A DNA stretch of 64,000 nucleotides from Micromonospora mirobrigensis (GTDB lineage Bacteria > Actinomycetota > Actinomycetes > Mycobacteriales > Micromonosporaceae). Below the pieces are notes generated by a model that saw only the letters and a program-made list of their open reading frames with translations, had not been told where the DNA came from and did not search any database. Made by a program: the position numbers and the translations under genes. This document shows, in pieces, positions 38,361-49,034 of this stretch. Every line of letters starts with the position of its first letter. Within the stretch, counting starts at the first letter, position 1. The DNA is taken from assembly GCF_900091555.1 (NCBI RefSeq), contig NZ_FMCX01000003.1, forward strand, positions 186,001-250,000, given 5' to 3'.

Positions 38361-38408
38361 AACGACCGAACGGCGACAGTCGGGCGCGCCGTCCGACAGG
38401 TGGGACGG

Positions 38409-38840
38409 TCAGGCCGCCGACCGGCGGGAATGCACCCTGGTCAGCCACCAGATGTGCACCCCGGTCCAGACCGCGACGCCCGCGGCGATGCCGACACAGA
38501 GCGCCGCCAGACCACCCCAGCCTGTCGATGCCACCGTGGCCATCACCACGCCGAGCAGGGTGAACTTGGCGACGTACAGGCCGACGCCGAACGGGAGCAC
38601 CAGCTGCGGGTTACGCGCGTCGGCCCAGGCCAGCACGACCGTGGTGAGCGTGTAGCTGACCACCGTGACCGCCACCCCGGCCGCCGCGCCGAGCGCCGCG
38701 TCCCCGCCGCCGGTCACCCCGCCGACCACCGCGGCGACGGCGCCGAGCAGCGCCGACGTGGCCAGCAGCACCGGCAGGTGGCGCAGCCGCCAGCGCGGGT
38801 CCGCGGTCAGCTCCGCGCCGCGCGTCCCCGGCTCAGCCAC
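38409..38840 (-). CDS. atpI: AtpI-like membrane protein
   Basis: 143 residues with four membrane helices ([74 protein letters not shown]) and short basic ends. Position before the atp operon and helix pattern fit the poorly conserved AtpI (ATP synthase protein I). GTG 38840 lies within the last codons of glyA, so the two are co-translated. Confidence 0.75.
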   Translation of the reverse strand: MAEPGTRGAELTADPRWRLRHLPVLLATSALLGAVAAVVGGVTGGGDAALGAAAGVAVTVVSYTLTTVVLAWADARNPQLVLPFGVGLYVAKFTLLGVVMATVASTGWGGLAALCVGIAAGVAVWTGVHIWWLTRVHSRRSAA

Positions 38841-40122
38841 GGGGGTACGCCGGGAAGTCGGTGACCAGCTCGGTCACCTCGGCGGCGATCCGGGTCAGCG
38901 CGTCGGCGCCCCCGGGTTCGTCGGGGTCGGTGCGTACCGCCCGGGCGACCAGCCCGGCCACCCGGCGCAGCTCGCCCTCGCGCATGCCCTGGGTGGTGAC
39001 GCTCGGGGTGCCCACCCGGATGCCGGAGGCGACCATCGGCCTCTGCGGGTCGTACGGGATCGCGTTCTTGTTCAGCGTGATGCCGGCGGCCTCGCAGCGC
39101 GCCTCCGCCTCGGCGCCGGTGACGTCGAGCCGCCGCAGGTCGACCAGGGCCAGGTGGGTGTCGGTGCCCCCGGAGACCGGCCGCATCCCCTCGTCGGCCA
39201 GCCCGGCGGCGAGCGCCTGGGCGTTGCCGACCACCTGGGCGGCGTAGGTCCGGAACTCGGGCTGGGCGGCCTCCCGCAGGGCGACCGCCTTGGCGGCCAC
39301 GGCGTGCATCAGCGGCCCGCCCTGGGTGAACGGGAAGACCGCCTTGTCGATCCGCTGGGCCAGCGACTCCCGGCAGAGGATCATGCCGCCGCGCGGGCCG
39401 CGCAGCACCTTGTGCGTGGTGGCGGTGACCACGTCGGCGTACGGCACCGGGGACGGGATCGCCCCGCCGGCGACCAGCCCGATGAAGTGCGCCGCGTCCA
39501 CCATCAGGTAGGCCCCGACCTCGTCGGCGATCTCCCGGAACGCGGCGAAGTCGATCAGCCGGGGATAGGCGGTCGCCCCGCAGATGATCATCTTGGGCCG
39601 GTGCGCCCGGGCCAGGTCCCGCACCTCGTCGTAGTCGATCAGCTCGGTGTCCGGCCGCACGGTGTAGCCGACCGGGTGGAACCACTTGCCGGAGAAGTTC
39701 ACCCGGCTGCCGTGGGTCAGGTGCCCACCGTGCGGCAGGTCCATCGCCAGCACGGTGTCCCCCGGCTGCACCAGGGCGGCGTACGCGGCCAGGTTGGCGC
39801 TCGCGCCGGAGTGCGGCTGGAGGTTGGCGTGCTCGGCGCCGAAGAGCTCCTTCGCCCGGGCGACGCCGATCTCCTCCGCCCGGTCCACCTCGGCGCAACC
39901 GCCGTAGTAGCGCCGGCCGGGGTAGCCCTCGGCGTACTTGTTGGTCAGCGTCGAACCGAGCGCGGCCAGCACCGCCGGGGAGGTCAGGTTCTCGCTGGCG
40001 ATCAGCTGGAGGCCGCCGCGCAGCCGGTCCAGCTCGCCGAGCACCACCCCGGCGATCTCCGGATCGACGGCGCTGAGCTGCTGGAAGTCCGGTCCCCAGA
40101 AGGTGTCACTCGCGTTCTCCAC
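38833..40122 (-). CDS. glyA: serine hydroxymethyltransferase
   Basis: 429 residues. PLP enzyme converting serine plus tetrahydrofolate to glycine plus 5,10-methylene-THF. [55 protein letters not shown] and the PLP-Lys segment [14 protein letters not shown] are all present. GTG 40122 is chosen over a GTG nine codons earlier because TAGACT (minus strand, 40136-40131) ends 8 nt before it and would lie inside the longer version. A short promoter gap separates it from the divergent gene at 40158. Confidence 0.96.
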   Translation of the reverse strand: MENASDTFWGPDFQQLSAVDPEIAGVVLGELDRLRGGLQLIASENLTSPAVLAALGSTLTNKYAEGYPGRRYYGGCAEVDRAEEIGVARAKELFGAEHANLQPHSGASANLAAYAALVQPGDTVLAMDLPHGGHLTHGSRVNFSGKWFHPVGYTVRPDTELIDYDEVRDLARAHRPKMIICGATAYPRLIDFAAFREIADEVGAYLMVDAAHFIGLVAGGAIPSPVPYADVVTATTHKVLRGPRGGMILCRESLAQRIDKAVFPFTQGGPLMHAVAAKAVALREAAQPEFRTYAAQVVGNAQALAAGLADEGMRPVSGGTDTHLALVDLRRLDVTGAEAEARCEAAGITLNKNAIPYDPQRPMVASGIRVGTPSVTTQGMREGELRRVAGLVARAVRTDPDEPGGADALTRIAAEVTELVTDFPAYPRG

Positions 40123-40130
40123 AGCGAAGC

Positions 40131-40136
40131 AGTCTA
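40131..40136 (-). promoter_or_regulatory. -10 box of leaderless glyA
   Basis: TAGACT on the minus strand, 8 nt before the GTG at 40122; decides the glyA start. CACACT on the other strand precedes the GTG at 40158 by 7 nt, so the two divergent promoters overlap within about 35 bp. Confidence 0.5.
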
Positions 40137-40157
40137 CGGAGCCGCACACTGGAGATC

Positions 40158-41618
40158 GTGAGATGCCTGGTCACCGGAGCGACGGGTTACATCGGCGGGC
40201 GCCTGGCGCCCCGGCTGCTGGACGAGGGGCACCAGGTGCGCTGCCTGGCCCGCAACGCCGGGCGGCTGCGTGACGTGCCGTGGGCCGCGCGCGCCGAGAT
40301 CGCCGAGGGCGACCTGCGGAGACCGGACACCCTGCCGGCTGCCTTCGCCGACGTCGACGTGGCGTACTACCTGGTGCACTCGCTGGGGCAGGCCGACTTC
40401 GAGGCGGCCGACCGGGAGGCCGCGACCAACTTCGCGCGGGCCGCCGCCGAGGCCGGCGTACGCCGGGTCGTCTACCTGGGCGGCCCGGAGCCGAAGGAGG
40501 ACGGCGAGGTCCCCTCGCCGCACCTGCGGTCCCGGGCCGAGGTGGGGCGGATCCTGCTGGCCGGGGAGGTGCCCACGGCGGTGCTGCGGGCGGCGGTGAT
40601 CATCGGCTCCGGCTCGGCGTCGTTCGAGATGCTGCGTTATCTCACCGAGCGGCTGCCGGCCATGGTCACCCCACGTTGGGTACGCAACCGGATCCAGCCG
40701 ATCGCGGTCCGGGACGTGCTGCGCTACCTGGCGGGCGCGGCGACGCTGCCGCCGGAGGTGAACCGGGCCTTCGACATCGGCGGACCGGACGTGCTCACCT
40801 TCCTGGCGATGATGCAGCGCTACGCGCAGGTCGCCGGCCTGCGCCGGCGGATCATCGTGCCGGTCCGACCGCTGACCCCGTCGCTCTCCTCGCACTGGGT
40901 CGGCCTGATCACCCCGGTGCCGAACGCGATCGCCCGTCCGCTGGTGGAGAGCCTGATCCACGAGGCGGTGGCGCACGAGCACGACATCGCCGGGTACGTC
41001 CCCGACCCGCCCGGCGGGCTGACCGGCTTCGACCAGGCGGTGGGGCTGGCCCTGGCCAAGGTCCGCGACGCCCAGGTGGAGACCCGGTGGTCCACGGCGA
41101 GCGGCCCGGACGCCCCGGCCGAGCCGCTGCCCAGCGACCCGAAGTGGTCCGGCGGCACGGTCTACACCGACGTCCGGGAACGGGCGGTCGACGCCCCGAC
41201 GAGCGCGCTGTGGCGGGTGATCGAGGGGGTCGGCGGCGAGCACGGCTGGTACTCCTTCCCGCTGGCCTGGTCGGTGCGGGGGTGGCTGGACCGGCTGGTA
41301 GGCGGGGTGGGGCTGCGCCGGGGCCGGCGCGACCCGCACCGGCTCCAGGTCGGGGAGGCGCTGGACTTCTGGCGGGTCGAGGAGATCGTGCCGGGCCAGC
41401 TGCTGCGGCTGCGCGCCGAGATGCGGCTGCCCGGCCGGGCCTGGCTGGAGATGCGCGCCGAACCGGCCGGCGACGGCCGCAGCCGGTACGTCCAGCGCGC
41501 CGTCTTCCTCCCCCGCGGCCTGCCCGGGCACGCCTACTGGGGTTCGGTGGCCCCGTTCCACGCGATCGTCTTCGGCGGGATGGCCCGCAACATCGCCCGC
41601 GGCGCCGAACAGCTGTAA
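40158..41618 (+). CDS. NAD(P)-binding / DUF2867 fusion protein
   Basis: 486 residues. Residues 1-290 are an atypical short-chain dehydrogenase fold: [20 protein letters not shown] (GxxGxxG), [25 protein letters not shown], and [14 protein letters not shown]. Residues 310-486 are a DUF2867 domain ([19 protein letters not shown], and [18 protein letters not shown]), a START-like lipid- or ligand-binding fold. Similar fusions occur widely but the reaction is not known; nucleoside-sugar or quinone-related reductase roles are guesses. A GGGGCCCC repeat begins directly at its stop codon. Confidence 0.85.
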   Translation: MRCLVTGATGYIGGRLAPRLLDEGHQVRCLARNAGRLRDVPWAARAEIAEGDLRRPDTLPAAFADVDVAYYLVHSLGQADFEAADREAATNFARAAAEAGVRRVVYLGGPEPKEDGEVPSPHLRSRAEVGRILLAGEVPTAVLRAAVIIGSGSASFEMLRYLTERLPAMVTPRWVRNRIQPIAVRDVLRYLAGAATLPPEVNRAFDIGGPDVLTFLAMMQRYAQVAGLRRRIIVPVRPLTPSLSSHWVGLITPVPNAIARPLVESLIHEAVAHEHDIAGYVPDPPGGLTGFDQAVGLALAKVRDAQVETRWSTASGPDAPAEPLPSDPKWSGGTVYTDVRERAVDAPTSALWRVIEGVGGEHGWYSFPLAWSVRGWLDRLVGGVGLRRGRRDPHRLQVGEALDFWRVEEIVPGQLLRLRAEMRLPGRAWLEMRAEPAGDGRSRYVQRAVFLPRGLPGHAYWGSVAPFHAIVFGGMARNIARGAEQL

Positions 41619-41670
41619 GGAGGGGCCCCCTGTTAACGCTTCCGGTATGGCAGGGGGCCCCTATTAACAG
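41619..41670 (+). repeat. GGGGCCCC hairpin repeat, copy B
   Basis: Begins immediately after the TAA at 41616-41618 and ends one base before the convergent PBP gene. The arms AGGGGCCCCCTG and CAGGGGGCCCCT form a perfect 12-bp stem around TTAACGC...GGTATGG; a second TTAACAG follows. Confidence 0.9.
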
Positions 41671-41671
41671 C

Positions 41672-43789
41672 TCAGTTGCCGTCGCGCGGTCCGGCCTGGC
41701 GGAACGCTGTCGACTCGCTCGGCGGGACGAAGTCGCGCGCCGGCTCGCCGCGCAGCGTGGTGGCGAGCACCCGGCCGACGGCGTCGATCATCTCCTTCTG
41801 CACCGCCTTGCCCACCGCCTGGCGCGGGTCGTCCGGGTTCGCCGCGATGGAGGCGACCGCCAGCTGCGGGGTGAAGGCGACCACCGACTCGGTCTCGTTC
41901 CGCTCCGAGCTGCCGGTCTTGCCCGCCACCGGCCGGCCCAGCCGGGGGGCCAGCTGCGGGGCGGTGCCGCCGTCGCAGCGGCCGTACATCGACTGGCCGC
42001 CGACCGGGCAGCGGGCCGCGTCCGTGGCCGCCCGGGCCACGTCGGTGTCGAGCACCTGGCGGCAGTCCGGCCGGCCGGCGGCCACCGGGCGCCCGGACGG
42101 GTCGGTGATCGACCGGACCGGCGACGGCGCGCACCAGGTCCCCTCGGCGGCCAGCGTGGCGTACGCGTTGGCCAGGTCCAGCGGGGTGGTGGCGGAGACG
42201 CCGAGGGTGAACGCCCCCCAGTCCCGGGCCGAGTAGCGGGCCAGTTTGGCGTCGTCCTCGGCGCGGAACCTGATGCCCAGCCGCTCGGCCATCTCCACCA
42301 CCCGATCCGCGCCGACCTGCTCCGTCAGCCAGGCGAAGTACGTGTTCACCGAACGGCCGAAGGCGCTCCACATGGTCCGCGGGCCGTCCATCCCGACCAG
42401 GTCGGCGTTGGTCGGGCACCAGCGGCCGGCGCAGCTGGCCGGGCCGCCGGCCGCCGGGAACCGGGTCAGCAGCCGGTGCGGGGCGTCGTACCGGGTGTCC
42501 AGGGGCAGGCCGGCCTCCAGGGCGGCGAGCAGGGTGAACAGCTTGAACGTCGAGCCGGCCTGGTAACCGGCGATCGTCCCGCCGCCGGCGACCAGCTGGT
42601 TGACGGTGTTCGGGTAGTTCTCCTGGCCGGGCGGGTTGCCGGCCACCCCGTAGTCGCGGTTCACCGCCATCGCCAGCACCCGTCCGGTGCCGGGCTGGAC
42701 CACCGCGGTCGGCACCGCCAACGGGTCGTCGGTGGGATAGATGCCGAGCACCTGGCCGCGGGTGGTGGCCTGCACCGCCGGGTCCAGCGAGGAGACGATC
42801 CGGAAGCCGCCGCGGCGCAGCAGGCCCTGCCGCTCGTCGACCGACGCCCCGAACGCCGGCTGGGCTCCCCACCAGCGGGTGAACCAGTCGCAGAAGAAGC
42901 CCCAGTCGTTGTGCGCCGCGGGCACCGCCGCGCAGTCGTTCGGCGTCTCGCTCGGGTCCAGGCGCAGCTGCTCGGCCCGGGCCTTCGCCGCCTCGGCGGC
43001 CGGGACCTGGCCGGTCTCCACCAGCCGGTCCAGCACGTACGACCGGCGGGCCAGGGCGGCGTCGGCGTCACCGTTGATCGGGTCGTCGGTGGCCGGTGAG
43101 CGGACCAGACCGGCCAGCAGGGCCGCCTCGGCCAGCGTCAGCTGGGCCGGCGACCTGGAGAAGTACCGCTTGCTGGCGGCGGCGATCCCGTACGCCCCGG
43201 CGCCGAAGTAGGCGATGTTGAGGTAGCGGCTGAGGATCTGGTCCTTGTCCAGGGTGCGTTCCAGGGCCAGGGCGTAGCGCATCTCGCGCAGCTTGCGACC
43301 GGTGCTGATCTCGGTGGCCCGGGCGCGTTGCTGGGCGGTGAGCCGAGGGTCGCCGGCGAGCGCGTTGCGCACGTACTGCATGGTCAGCGTCGAGGCGCCC
43401 TGCCGGGTGGCGCCGTCGCGCCGGTTGACCGTGAAGGCCCGTACCACGCCCCGGAGGTCGACCCCCCGGTGCTGGTAGAAGCGGACGTCCTCGGCGGCCA
43501 CGATGGCCTGGCGCATCACCGGCGCCACCCCGGCCAGCGGCACGTCCACCCGGTCCTCCACGTAGAAGGAGGTGATCAGGGTGTTGCCGTCGTTGGCGTA
43601 CAGGTTCGACCGCTGGACGGTCGGTGGGGTGCGCAGCGAGTCGGGCAGCTCGGACCAGGGCGTGGCGAGCGCCCCGAAGCCGAGTCCGAGCACCAGTGCG
43701 GCCGGCAGGGCCGCCACGGCGAGCACCAGCCCGGCCAGCGACCCGGCGATCAGCACGGTGAAGATCTTGTCGAGATGGGCCCGGATCAT
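41672..43789 (-). CDS. class A penicillin-binding protein
   Basis: 705 residues. A short cytoplasmic start, membrane helix about 10-42, glycosyltransferase domain about 75-250 (AAEDVRFYQHRGVD with the catalytic Glu, RQGASTLTMQYVRN, YLNIAYFGAGAYG), and transpeptidase domain about 350-650 with SxxK (GSTFKLF), SxN (GRSVNTYFA) and KTG (AGKTGSSE). Polymerises and cross-links peptidoglycan. ATG 43789 follows GGGGAGAG; TAGCGT about 27 nt upstream is its likely -10. It overlaps no neighbour and lies divergently from the LMW-phosphatase terminator region. Confidence 0.95.
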   Translation of the reverse strand: MIRAHLDKIFTVLIAGSLAGLVLAVAALPAALVLGLGFGALATPWSELPDSLRTPPTVQRSNLYANDGNTLITSFYVEDRVDVPLAGVAPVMRQAIVAAEDVRFYQHRGVDLRGVVRAFTVNRRDGATRQGASTLTMQYVRNALAGDPRLTAQQRARATEISTGRKLREMRYALALERTLDKDQILSRYLNIAYFGAGAYGIAAASKRYFSRSPAQLTLAEAALLAGLVRSPATDDPINGDADAALARRSYVLDRLVETGQVPAAEAAKARAEQLRLDPSETPNDCAAVPAAHNDWGFFCDWFTRWWGAQPAFGASVDERQGLLRRGGFRIVSSLDPAVQATTRGQVLGIYPTDDPLAVPTAVVQPGTGRVLAMAVNRDYGVAGNPPGQENYPNTVNQLVAGGGTIAGYQAGSTFKLFTLLAALEAGLPLDTRYDAPHRLLTRFPAAGGPASCAGRWCPTNADLVGMDGPRTMWSAFGRSVNTYFAWLTEQVGADRVVEMAERLGIRFRAEDDAKLARYSARDWGAFTLGVSATTPLDLANAYATLAAEGTWCAPSPVRSITDPSGRPVAAGRPDCRQVLDTDVARAATDAARCPVGGQSMYGRCDGGTAPQLAPRLGRPVAGKTGSSERNETESVVAFTPQLAVASIAANPDDPRQAVGKAVQKEMIDAVGRVLATTLRGEPARDFVPPSESTAFRQAGPRDGN

Positions 43790-43926
43790 CAGCTCTCCCC
43801 GCAGGAGCCGGTCACGCTAGGACCCGTACAGAATGCCCTTTTTGCTCTTGTTTTCGGGCAAACCTGGAGAAAGCTCGCGAGGATTACACACGACCGGTCG
43901 ACCCCCGGCGGCGCCGGGACGGGAGG

Positions 43927-44538
43927 TCAGGGCAGCAGACCGGCGGCGAGGGGGTGGACGGCCTCCTCGATCTCGTCGGCGACCCGGCTGAAGCACTGGT
44001 CGCCTCGACCCCACGGGTCGTCCAGGTCGTCGGTGGTCAACGCGGAGGCACCCGCACGGGCCTCGTGGGCGGCGGCCACCAGGGCGACCCCCCGGGCGTG
44101 TACCGCTTCCGGCGTGGCCGCCGCCGGGGGCAGGTCGGCCAGGTCCACCGCGGGCAGCAGCCGGCCGAACTCACCCAGGACGAACGTCCGGGCGGCCGCG
44201 TCGGGGCGCAGCGCCAGCACGTACTCGTGCTGGTCGGCGGTGGCGGTGAGCACCAGGTCCGCGGCGTCGATGTGGTCCGAGCGCAGCTTGCGCGCGGCGA
44301 ACCCGTCGACGTCGCCGCCACGGGAGAGCACCTGCCGGGCCGCCGGCGGGTTCATCTCCTCACCGGCGTGCCAGCCGCCGGTCCCGGCGCTGTGGCTGTG
44401 CAGCAGCTCGTCGGCCCGGACCGGGTCGACGTCCAGCCGGCCCAACCGCTCCCGCAGGGCGAGCACCAGCAGCCGCTCGGCCATCGGGGAGCGGCAGATG
44501 TTGCCCATGCACACGTGCAGGACGGTGAACGGCGGCAC
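43927..44538 (-). CDS. low-molecular-weight protein-tyrosine-phosphatase
   Basis: 203 residues. The P-loop is CMGNICRSP (residues 10-18) with a catalytic Cys and Arg; the Asp of the general-acid loop is in TTDDLDDPWGRGDQ near the end. GTG 44538 abuts the stop of the Sua5 gene directly, so the two are coupled. LMW-PTPs near Sua5 and PrmC are conserved in actinobacteria; an arsenate reductase role is less likely given the DP motif. The substrate is unknown. Confidence 0.92.
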   Translation of the reverse strand: MPPFTVLHVCMGNICRSPMAERLLVLALRERLGRLDVDPVRADELLHSHSAGTGGWHAGEEMNPPAARQVLSRGGDVDGFAARKLRSDHIDAADLVLTATADQHEYVLALRPDAAARTFVLGEFGRLLPAVDLADLPPAAATPEAVHARGVALVAAAHEARAGASALTTDDLDDPWGRGDQCFSRVADEIEEAVHPLAAGLLP

Positions 44539-45186
44539 TCACGCCTCCCGGGCGTCGAGGATGTCCGGGACCACGTCGCGCAGCTTCTCCAGCGGGATGG
44601 CGCCCCGGCGCAGCACCTGCGGCACCTCCCCGGTCACGTCCACGATCGTGCTCGGCACCGGGTCCGGGCAGGGGCCGGCCTCCAGGTAGGCGCGCACCGA
44701 GTAGGCCAGCTGGTCGCGGGCCTCCTCCGCGGTGACCGCGGCCGGCTGGCCGGTCCGGTTGGCCGAGGAGACCGCCATCGGGCCGGTCTCCCGCAGCACC
44801 TCCAGCGCCACCGGGTGCAGCGGCATCCGGACCGCCACCGTGCCGGTGTCGTCGCCCAGGTTCCAGCTCAGCGTGGGCGAGTGCTCGACCACGATGGTGA
44901 GCGCGCCCGGCCAGAACGCCTCGACCAGGTCACGGGCCGCCCGGGGCAGCGAGAAGACCAGGCCGTCGAGGGTGTGCCGGGAGCCGATCAGCACCGGCGG
45001 CGACGCCTGCCGGCCCTGGCCCTTCGCGTCCGCCAGGGCCTTGACCGCGTACGGGGTGAACGCGTCCGCGCCGATCCCGTAGACGGTGTCCGTCGGCAGG
45101 ACGACCAGCTCGCCGTTCTTGACCGCCTCGATGGCCGCAGCGATGCCGCGGTCCCGGTCGGCGGGCGACCGGCAGTCGTAGAGCAT
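44539..45186 (-). CDS. tsaC: L-threonylcarbamoyladenylate synthase (Sua5/YrdC)
   Basis: 215 residues. Makes threonylcarbamoyl-AMP from Thr, bicarbonate and ATP for t6A37 of tRNA. Recognisable are VVLPTDTVYGIGADAF, KGQGRQASPPVLIG, FWPGALTIVVEHS, VAVRMPLHPVA and PMAVSSANRTGQPAAVT. It is the short YrdC form without the Sua5 C-terminal domain. The ATG at 45186 overlaps the prmC stop as TGATG. Confidence 0.95.
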   Translation of the reverse strand: MLYDCRSPADRDRGIAAAIEAVKNGELVVLPTDTVYGIGADAFTPYAVKALADAKGQGRQASPPVLIGSRHTLDGLVFSLPRAARDLVEAFWPGALTIVVEHSPTLSWNLGDDTGTVAVRMPLHPVALEVLRETGPMAVSSANRTGQPAAVTAEEARDQLAYSVRAYLEAGPCPDPVPSTIVDVTGEVPQVLRRGAIPLEKLRDVVPDILDAREA

Positions 45187-46094
45187 CACGAGGAGCCAGT
45201 CTGCCACGCCGTGCCCGCATCGGCGCGGTCGCCGTCCGGACGGCGGGACGCGGTGGCGAACCGGGGACGCCCGGCCAGGTCGTGGTGCTCCGCCACGGCC
45301 GTGAACCGGCCGTCGGCGGCGAGCAGTTCCGGCACCGCCGTACCGTGCGTGTCGTCGTGCTCGATGCCGAGCACGCCGCCGGGGCGCAGCAGCTCCGCCG
45401 CCCGGCGCACCACCGGGCCGATCACCGCCAGCCCGTCCGCCCCGCCGAAGACCGCCTCGTCCGGGTCGTGCCCGGCCACCTCCGGGGGTACGACCACCGA
45501 GCGCGGCACGTACGGCGGGTTGCAGAGCAGCACGTCGACCCGGCCGGCCAGGTCGGCCAGCAGCTCCGGGTCGGTGACGTCGGCGACCACCACCTCGACC
45601 GGCCGGTCCCCCGCCGCGGCCCGGTCCGTCGCGTTGCGCCGCAACCAGCGCAACGCCTCGGGCGAGCGCTCCACCGCCACCACCCGGGCGCCCGGCAGTT
45701 CCTGCGCGACCGCCAGGGCGATCGCGCCGGAACCGCTGCACAGGTCCACCACCAGCGGCCGGTCCACCACCTCCAGACCGCGGGCCACCCCCCAGCCGGC
45801 CAGCAGCTCGGTCTCCGGGCGGGGCACGAACACCCCCGGGCCCACCGCCAGCTCCAGGTGCCGGAAGCCGGCCGTCCCGGTCAGGTGCTGCAACGGCTCC
45901 CGGTCGGCCCGCCGGGCCACCAGCTCGTCGAAGCGGCGCAACTGGTCCGGGTCGAAGCCGTCGGCCAGGGCCAACCGACCCCGCGGCACCCCCAGCACGT
46001 ACGCGGCCAACTGCTCGGCCTCGGCCCGGGCCGCGTCGACGCCGGCGTCGGCCAGCCGCCGGGCGGCGCCGGACACCGCCCGGGAGGGCCGCAC
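45186..46094 (-). CDS. prmC: release-factor glutamine methyltransferase
   Basis: 302 residues. Methylates the Gln of the GGQ motif of release factors; its target RF1 is encoded nearby. The N-terminal helical domain is followed by FRHLELAVGPGVFVPRPETE, the SAM site VVDLCSGSGAIALAV and the catalytic NPPY (LLCNPPYVPRSV). GTG 46094 follows GAAGGGA by 7 nt; a GTG 14 codons earlier (46136) is the alternative. Coupled to tsaC. Confidence 0.94.
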   Translation of the reverse strand: MRPSRAVSGAARRLADAGVDAARAEAEQLAAYVLGVPRGRLALADGFDPDQLRRFDELVARRADREPLQHLTGTAGFRHLELAVGPGVFVPRPETELLAGWGVARGLEVVDRPLVVDLCSGSGAIALAVAQELPGARVVAVERSPEALRWLRRNATDRAAAGDRPVEVVVADVTDPELLADLAGRVDVLLCNPPYVPRSVVVPPEVAGHDPDEAVFGGADGLAVIGPVVRRAAELLRPGGVLGIEHDDTHGTAVPELLAADGRFTAVAEHHDLAGRPRFATASRRPDGDRADAGTAWQTGSS

Positions 46095-46211
46095 GGGATC
46101 TGTCCCTTCGGACGGGTGTCGGGCATGGTGGGTCACGTCATAATCATGAGTCGTCGCCGGGGCTGACCGCGCCCGGGTGCGGCGCGGGACACACCGACAG
46201 GGAGGTCGCGG

Positions 46212-47765
46212 GTGGGCTGGTTCGACCGGGTCACCGACCAGGTTGACGCCCTGCAGCACGCCGAACACCTCCAGGAGGTCAGCCGGTCCGCCGAGGCGTG
46301 CGAGCTCCTGGACCGGGTCGTCGCCACCACCACCGACCCCTACGCCCGGGCGTACGCGCTGGTGCAGCGCCTCTCCGCGCTGATCAACCTGGGCCGCACG
46401 GCGGAGTACACCCGCGCCATCGACCAGGCCTCCACCGCCGTCCGGGACCTCGCCGAGCCCTACCTGCACGGGCACCTCAACGCGCTGGCCGCCCTCGCCG
46501 CCCACCACCAGGGCGCGCTGGACCGCTGCGTCACCCACCTGGTGAAGGCGGCCCGGGCGCTGGGCGCGGCGGAGGAACCGGACTCGCGCACCGCCTGGGG
46601 CTGGCACGACCTGGCGATGGCGTACTCCTACCTCAGCTTCCACGGCTACGCGCTGGGCGCCATCGAGCGGGCCCGCCAGCTCGGCACCGCCGCCGGCATC
46701 CCCGAGGAGACCTTCGCCGCCCCCGGCATCCGGCTTCGCAACGCGGTCGCCCTGGACCACAACGGCGACAGCGACGGCTGCCTGCGGGTGCTGCGCGACG
46801 TGGCCGCCGACCTGGCCCGGTTCGTCCGCGCCGGGCGGGCGGGCCGGATCCGGCCGAGCAGCCTGGCCGCGTACGGCTACGCCGCCGCCCGCCGCGCCGC
46901 GTTCGGCGACCGGGCGGAGAGCGGCACCGACACCGACCCGGTCCGGCTGCTCGGGCACGGCGGGGACAGCGCCCGGGCCCGCGACATGCGGGAGCTCGGG
47001 CGGGTCTGCCTGGCGGTGGCGGACGGCCGACCGATCGAGGCGGTCACCCGGCTGGACCGGATCCGGGTCGGCGACGAGACGCTGGGCGCGGCGGAGCCGG
47101 CCCGACTGCGCAGCATCGCGCTGTCCCGGGCCGGCGACCACGCCGCGGCGCACCGCACCGACCGGCTGGCGTTCCGGCTCGCCGCCCAGCGCAACGACCG
47201 GCTCCGCGACGTCTACATCGACGGCATCGCCGCCCGGATCGACCACGAGGAGATGCGCCGCGAGGCCGCCCGGTACGAGGGCGAGGCGCTCACCGACCCG
47301 CTGACCGGGCTGCCCAACCGGCGCCGGCTGGAGCGCTACATCGGCGTGGTGGTCGGCCGTGGGGAGCGGGTGGTGATCGGCGTCTGCGACCTGGACGGCT
47401 TCAAAGCGGTGAACACCCGGCACGGCCACCACTCCGGCGACCTGGTGCTGCAACGGATCGCCGGCGTGATCAACCGGGTGATGCGCCGGGGCGACTTCGT
47501 GGCGCGCTACGGCGGGGACGAGTTCGTGGTGGTGCTCCCCGGCGCCGGGATGGGCGAGGCCGCCGAGGTGGCCCGCCGGATCGACGCCGCGGTCCGGGAC
47601 GAGGACTGGGAGTCGCTGGTGCCGGGCACCCCCGTCGGGATCAGCATCGGCTTCGCCGAGGTCGGCGACGGCGCGGGGCCGTCCCTGCGGGACGCCCTGG
47701 GCGCCGCCTTCGAGGCCGCCGACCGGGAGATGCTCCGGGCCAAGGCCCGCCCCCGGGCCAGCTGA
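46212..47765 (+). CDS. TPR-like / GGDEF diguanylate cyclase
   Basis: 517 residues. Residues 1-340 are helical repeats resembling TPRs ([39 protein letters not shown]), likely a protein-interaction sensor. Residues about 350-510 are a GGDEF domain with the active-site loop [13 protein letters not shown] intact and the inhibitory I-site RRGD five residues before it, so it should make c-di-GMP with product control. No membrane segment. GTG 46212 follows GGGAGG. It is divergent from prmC; it is flanked by translation genes, with no obvious c-di-GMP effector nearby. Confidence 0.9.
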   Translation: MGWFDRVTDQVDALQHAEHLQEVSRSAEACELLDRVVATTTDPYARAYALVQRLSALINLGRTAEYTRAIDQASTAVRDLAEPYLHGHLNALAALAAHHQGALDRCVTHLVKAARALGAAEEPDSRTAWGWHDLAMAYSYLSFHGYALGAIERARQLGTAAGIPEETFAAPGIRLRNAVALDHNGDSDGCLRVLRDVAADLARFVRAGRAGRIRPSSLAAYGYAAARRAAFGDRAESGTDTDPVRLLGHGGDSARARDMRELGRVCLAVADGRPIEAVTRLDRIRVGDETLGAAEPARLRSIALSRAGDHAAAHRTDRLAFRLAAQRNDRLRDVYIDGIAARIDHEEMRREAARYEGEALTDPLTGLPNRRRLERYIGVVVGRGERVVIGVCDLDGFKAVNTRHGHHSGDLVLQRIAGVINRVMRRGDFVARYGGDEFVVVLPGAGMGEAAEVARRIDAAVRDEDWESLVPGTPVGISIGFAEVGDGAGPSLRDALGAAFEAADREMLRAKARPRAS

Positions 47766-47781
47766 CCCGGCTCTCCCCGCC

Positions 47782-47810
47782 GGCCGACCCGACGCCCCGG
47801 CCGGTCGGCC
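47782..47810. terminator. bidirectional terminator
   Basis: Arms GGCCGACC and GGTCGGCC (8 bp) with a 13-nt loop between the stops of the GGDEF gene and prfA, which are convergent. Confidence 0.65.
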
Positions 47811-47821
47811 CGGCCCCCGGG

Positions 47822-48910
47822 TCAGCGGCGGGACAGGTCCGGCTCCCCGGCCAGGCGGGCGGCGCGGTCGGCCTCGGCGAGGGCGTCCAGGACACCGTCG
47901 AGGTCACCGGCGAGCGCCAGGTCCAGGTTGTACGCCGTGTAGCCGATCCGGTGGTCGGTGATCCGGTTCTGCGGGAAGTTGTAGGTGCGGATCCGCTCCG
48001 ACCGGTCCACCGTGCGGACCTGGGCCTTGCGGGCGTCCGAGGCCGCCGCGTCGGCCTGCTCCTGGGCGGCGGCCAGCAGCCGGGCCCGCAGGATCCGCAT
48101 CGCCTGCTCCCGGTTCTGCAACTGGGACTTCTCGTTCTGGCAGGAGACCGTGATCCCGGTCGGCACGTGGGTGATCCGGACCGCCGAGTCGGTGGTGTTC
48201 ACCGACTGGCCGCCCGGCCCGGACGACCGGAACACGTCGATCCGCAGGTCGTTGGGGTCGATGGTGACGTCGACGTCCTCGGCCTCGGGCAGCACCAGGA
48301 CGCCGGCGGCGCTGGTGTGGATCCGGCCCTGCGACTCGGTGACCGGGACCCGCTGCACCCGGTGCACGCCGCCCTCCCACTTGAGCCGGGACCAGACGCC
48401 GTTGCCACCCTCGGGCACGCCCTTGGTCTTGATCGCCAGGGAGACGTCCTTGACGCCGCCGAGGTCGGAGTCCTGGGCGTCGATCACCTCGGTGAGCCAG
48501 CCGTGCCGCTCGGCGTACCGGGTGTACATCCGCAGCAGGTCGCCGGCGAACAGCGCCGACTCCTCGCCGCCCTCGCCGGCCTTGATCTCGACGATCACGT
48601 CCTTGGCGTCGTGCGGGTCACGCGGGATGAGCAGCTCGGCGAGGCGTTCCTCCAACGCCGGCAGGCCCGCCGCGAGCGACTCCGCCTCCGCCGCGAAGGA
48701 CGGGTCCTCGGCGGCCAGCTCCCGGGCCGCCGCCAGGTCGGCGCGCGCCTGCTCCAGCTCGCCGGCCGCCTTGTGCAGCGGGACCAGCTCGGCGTACCGG
48801 CGACCCACCCGGCGGGCGGTGTTCTGGTCGGTGTGCAGCGCCGGGTCGGCCAGCCGCTTCTCCAGCTCGGCGTACTCGTCGAGGAGGGCGGCCAGGCGCT
48901 CACTGCTCAT
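47822..48910 (-). CDS. prfA: peptide chain release factor 1
   Basis: 362 residues. Reads UAA and UAG. The codon-recognition region has [17 protein letters not shown], and the peptidyl-transfer loop is [15 protein letters not shown] with GGQ, followed by [15 protein letters not shown]. The C-terminus has [13 protein letters not shown]2 would have SPF instead of the PVT tripeptide. ATG 48910 has AAGGAG about 11 nt upstream. It lies between rpmE and the tsaC/prmC group in conserved order. Confidence 0.97.
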   Translation of the reverse strand: MSSERLAALLDEYAELEKRLADPALHTDQNTARRVGRRYAELVPLHKAAGELEQARADLAAARELAAEDPSFAAEAESLAAGLPALEERLAELLIPRDPHDAKDVIVEIKAGEGGEESALFAGDLLRMYTRYAERHGWLTEVIDAQDSDLGGVKDVSLAIKTKGVPEGGNGVWSRLKWEGGVHRVQRVPVTESQGRIHTSAAGVLVLPEAEDVDVTIDPNDLRIDVFRSSGPGGQSVNTTDSAVRITHVPTGITVSCQNEKSQLQNREQAMRILRARLLAAAQEQADAAASDARKAQVRTVDRSERIRTYNFPQNRITDHRIGYTAYNLDLALAGDLDGVLDALAEADRAARLAGEPDLSRR

Positions 48911-48988
48911 GCGGGGGATGCTCCTTCGACGACGAGGACACCGGGGCCGGTGGGGACCGGCGAGGACTTCCGGGGGCGTAACGGACGA

Positions 48989-49023
48989 ACGCCCGTGCCC
49001 GGCACAGGGCCGGACACGGGCGT
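48989..49023 (-). terminator. terminator between rpmE and prfA
   Basis: Perfect 9-bp arms ACGCCCGTG / CACGGGCGT enclosing CCGGC / GCCGG pairs, 11 nt beyond the rpmE stop codon. Confidence 0.75.
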
Positions 49024-49034
49024 CGTCGGAAGAG

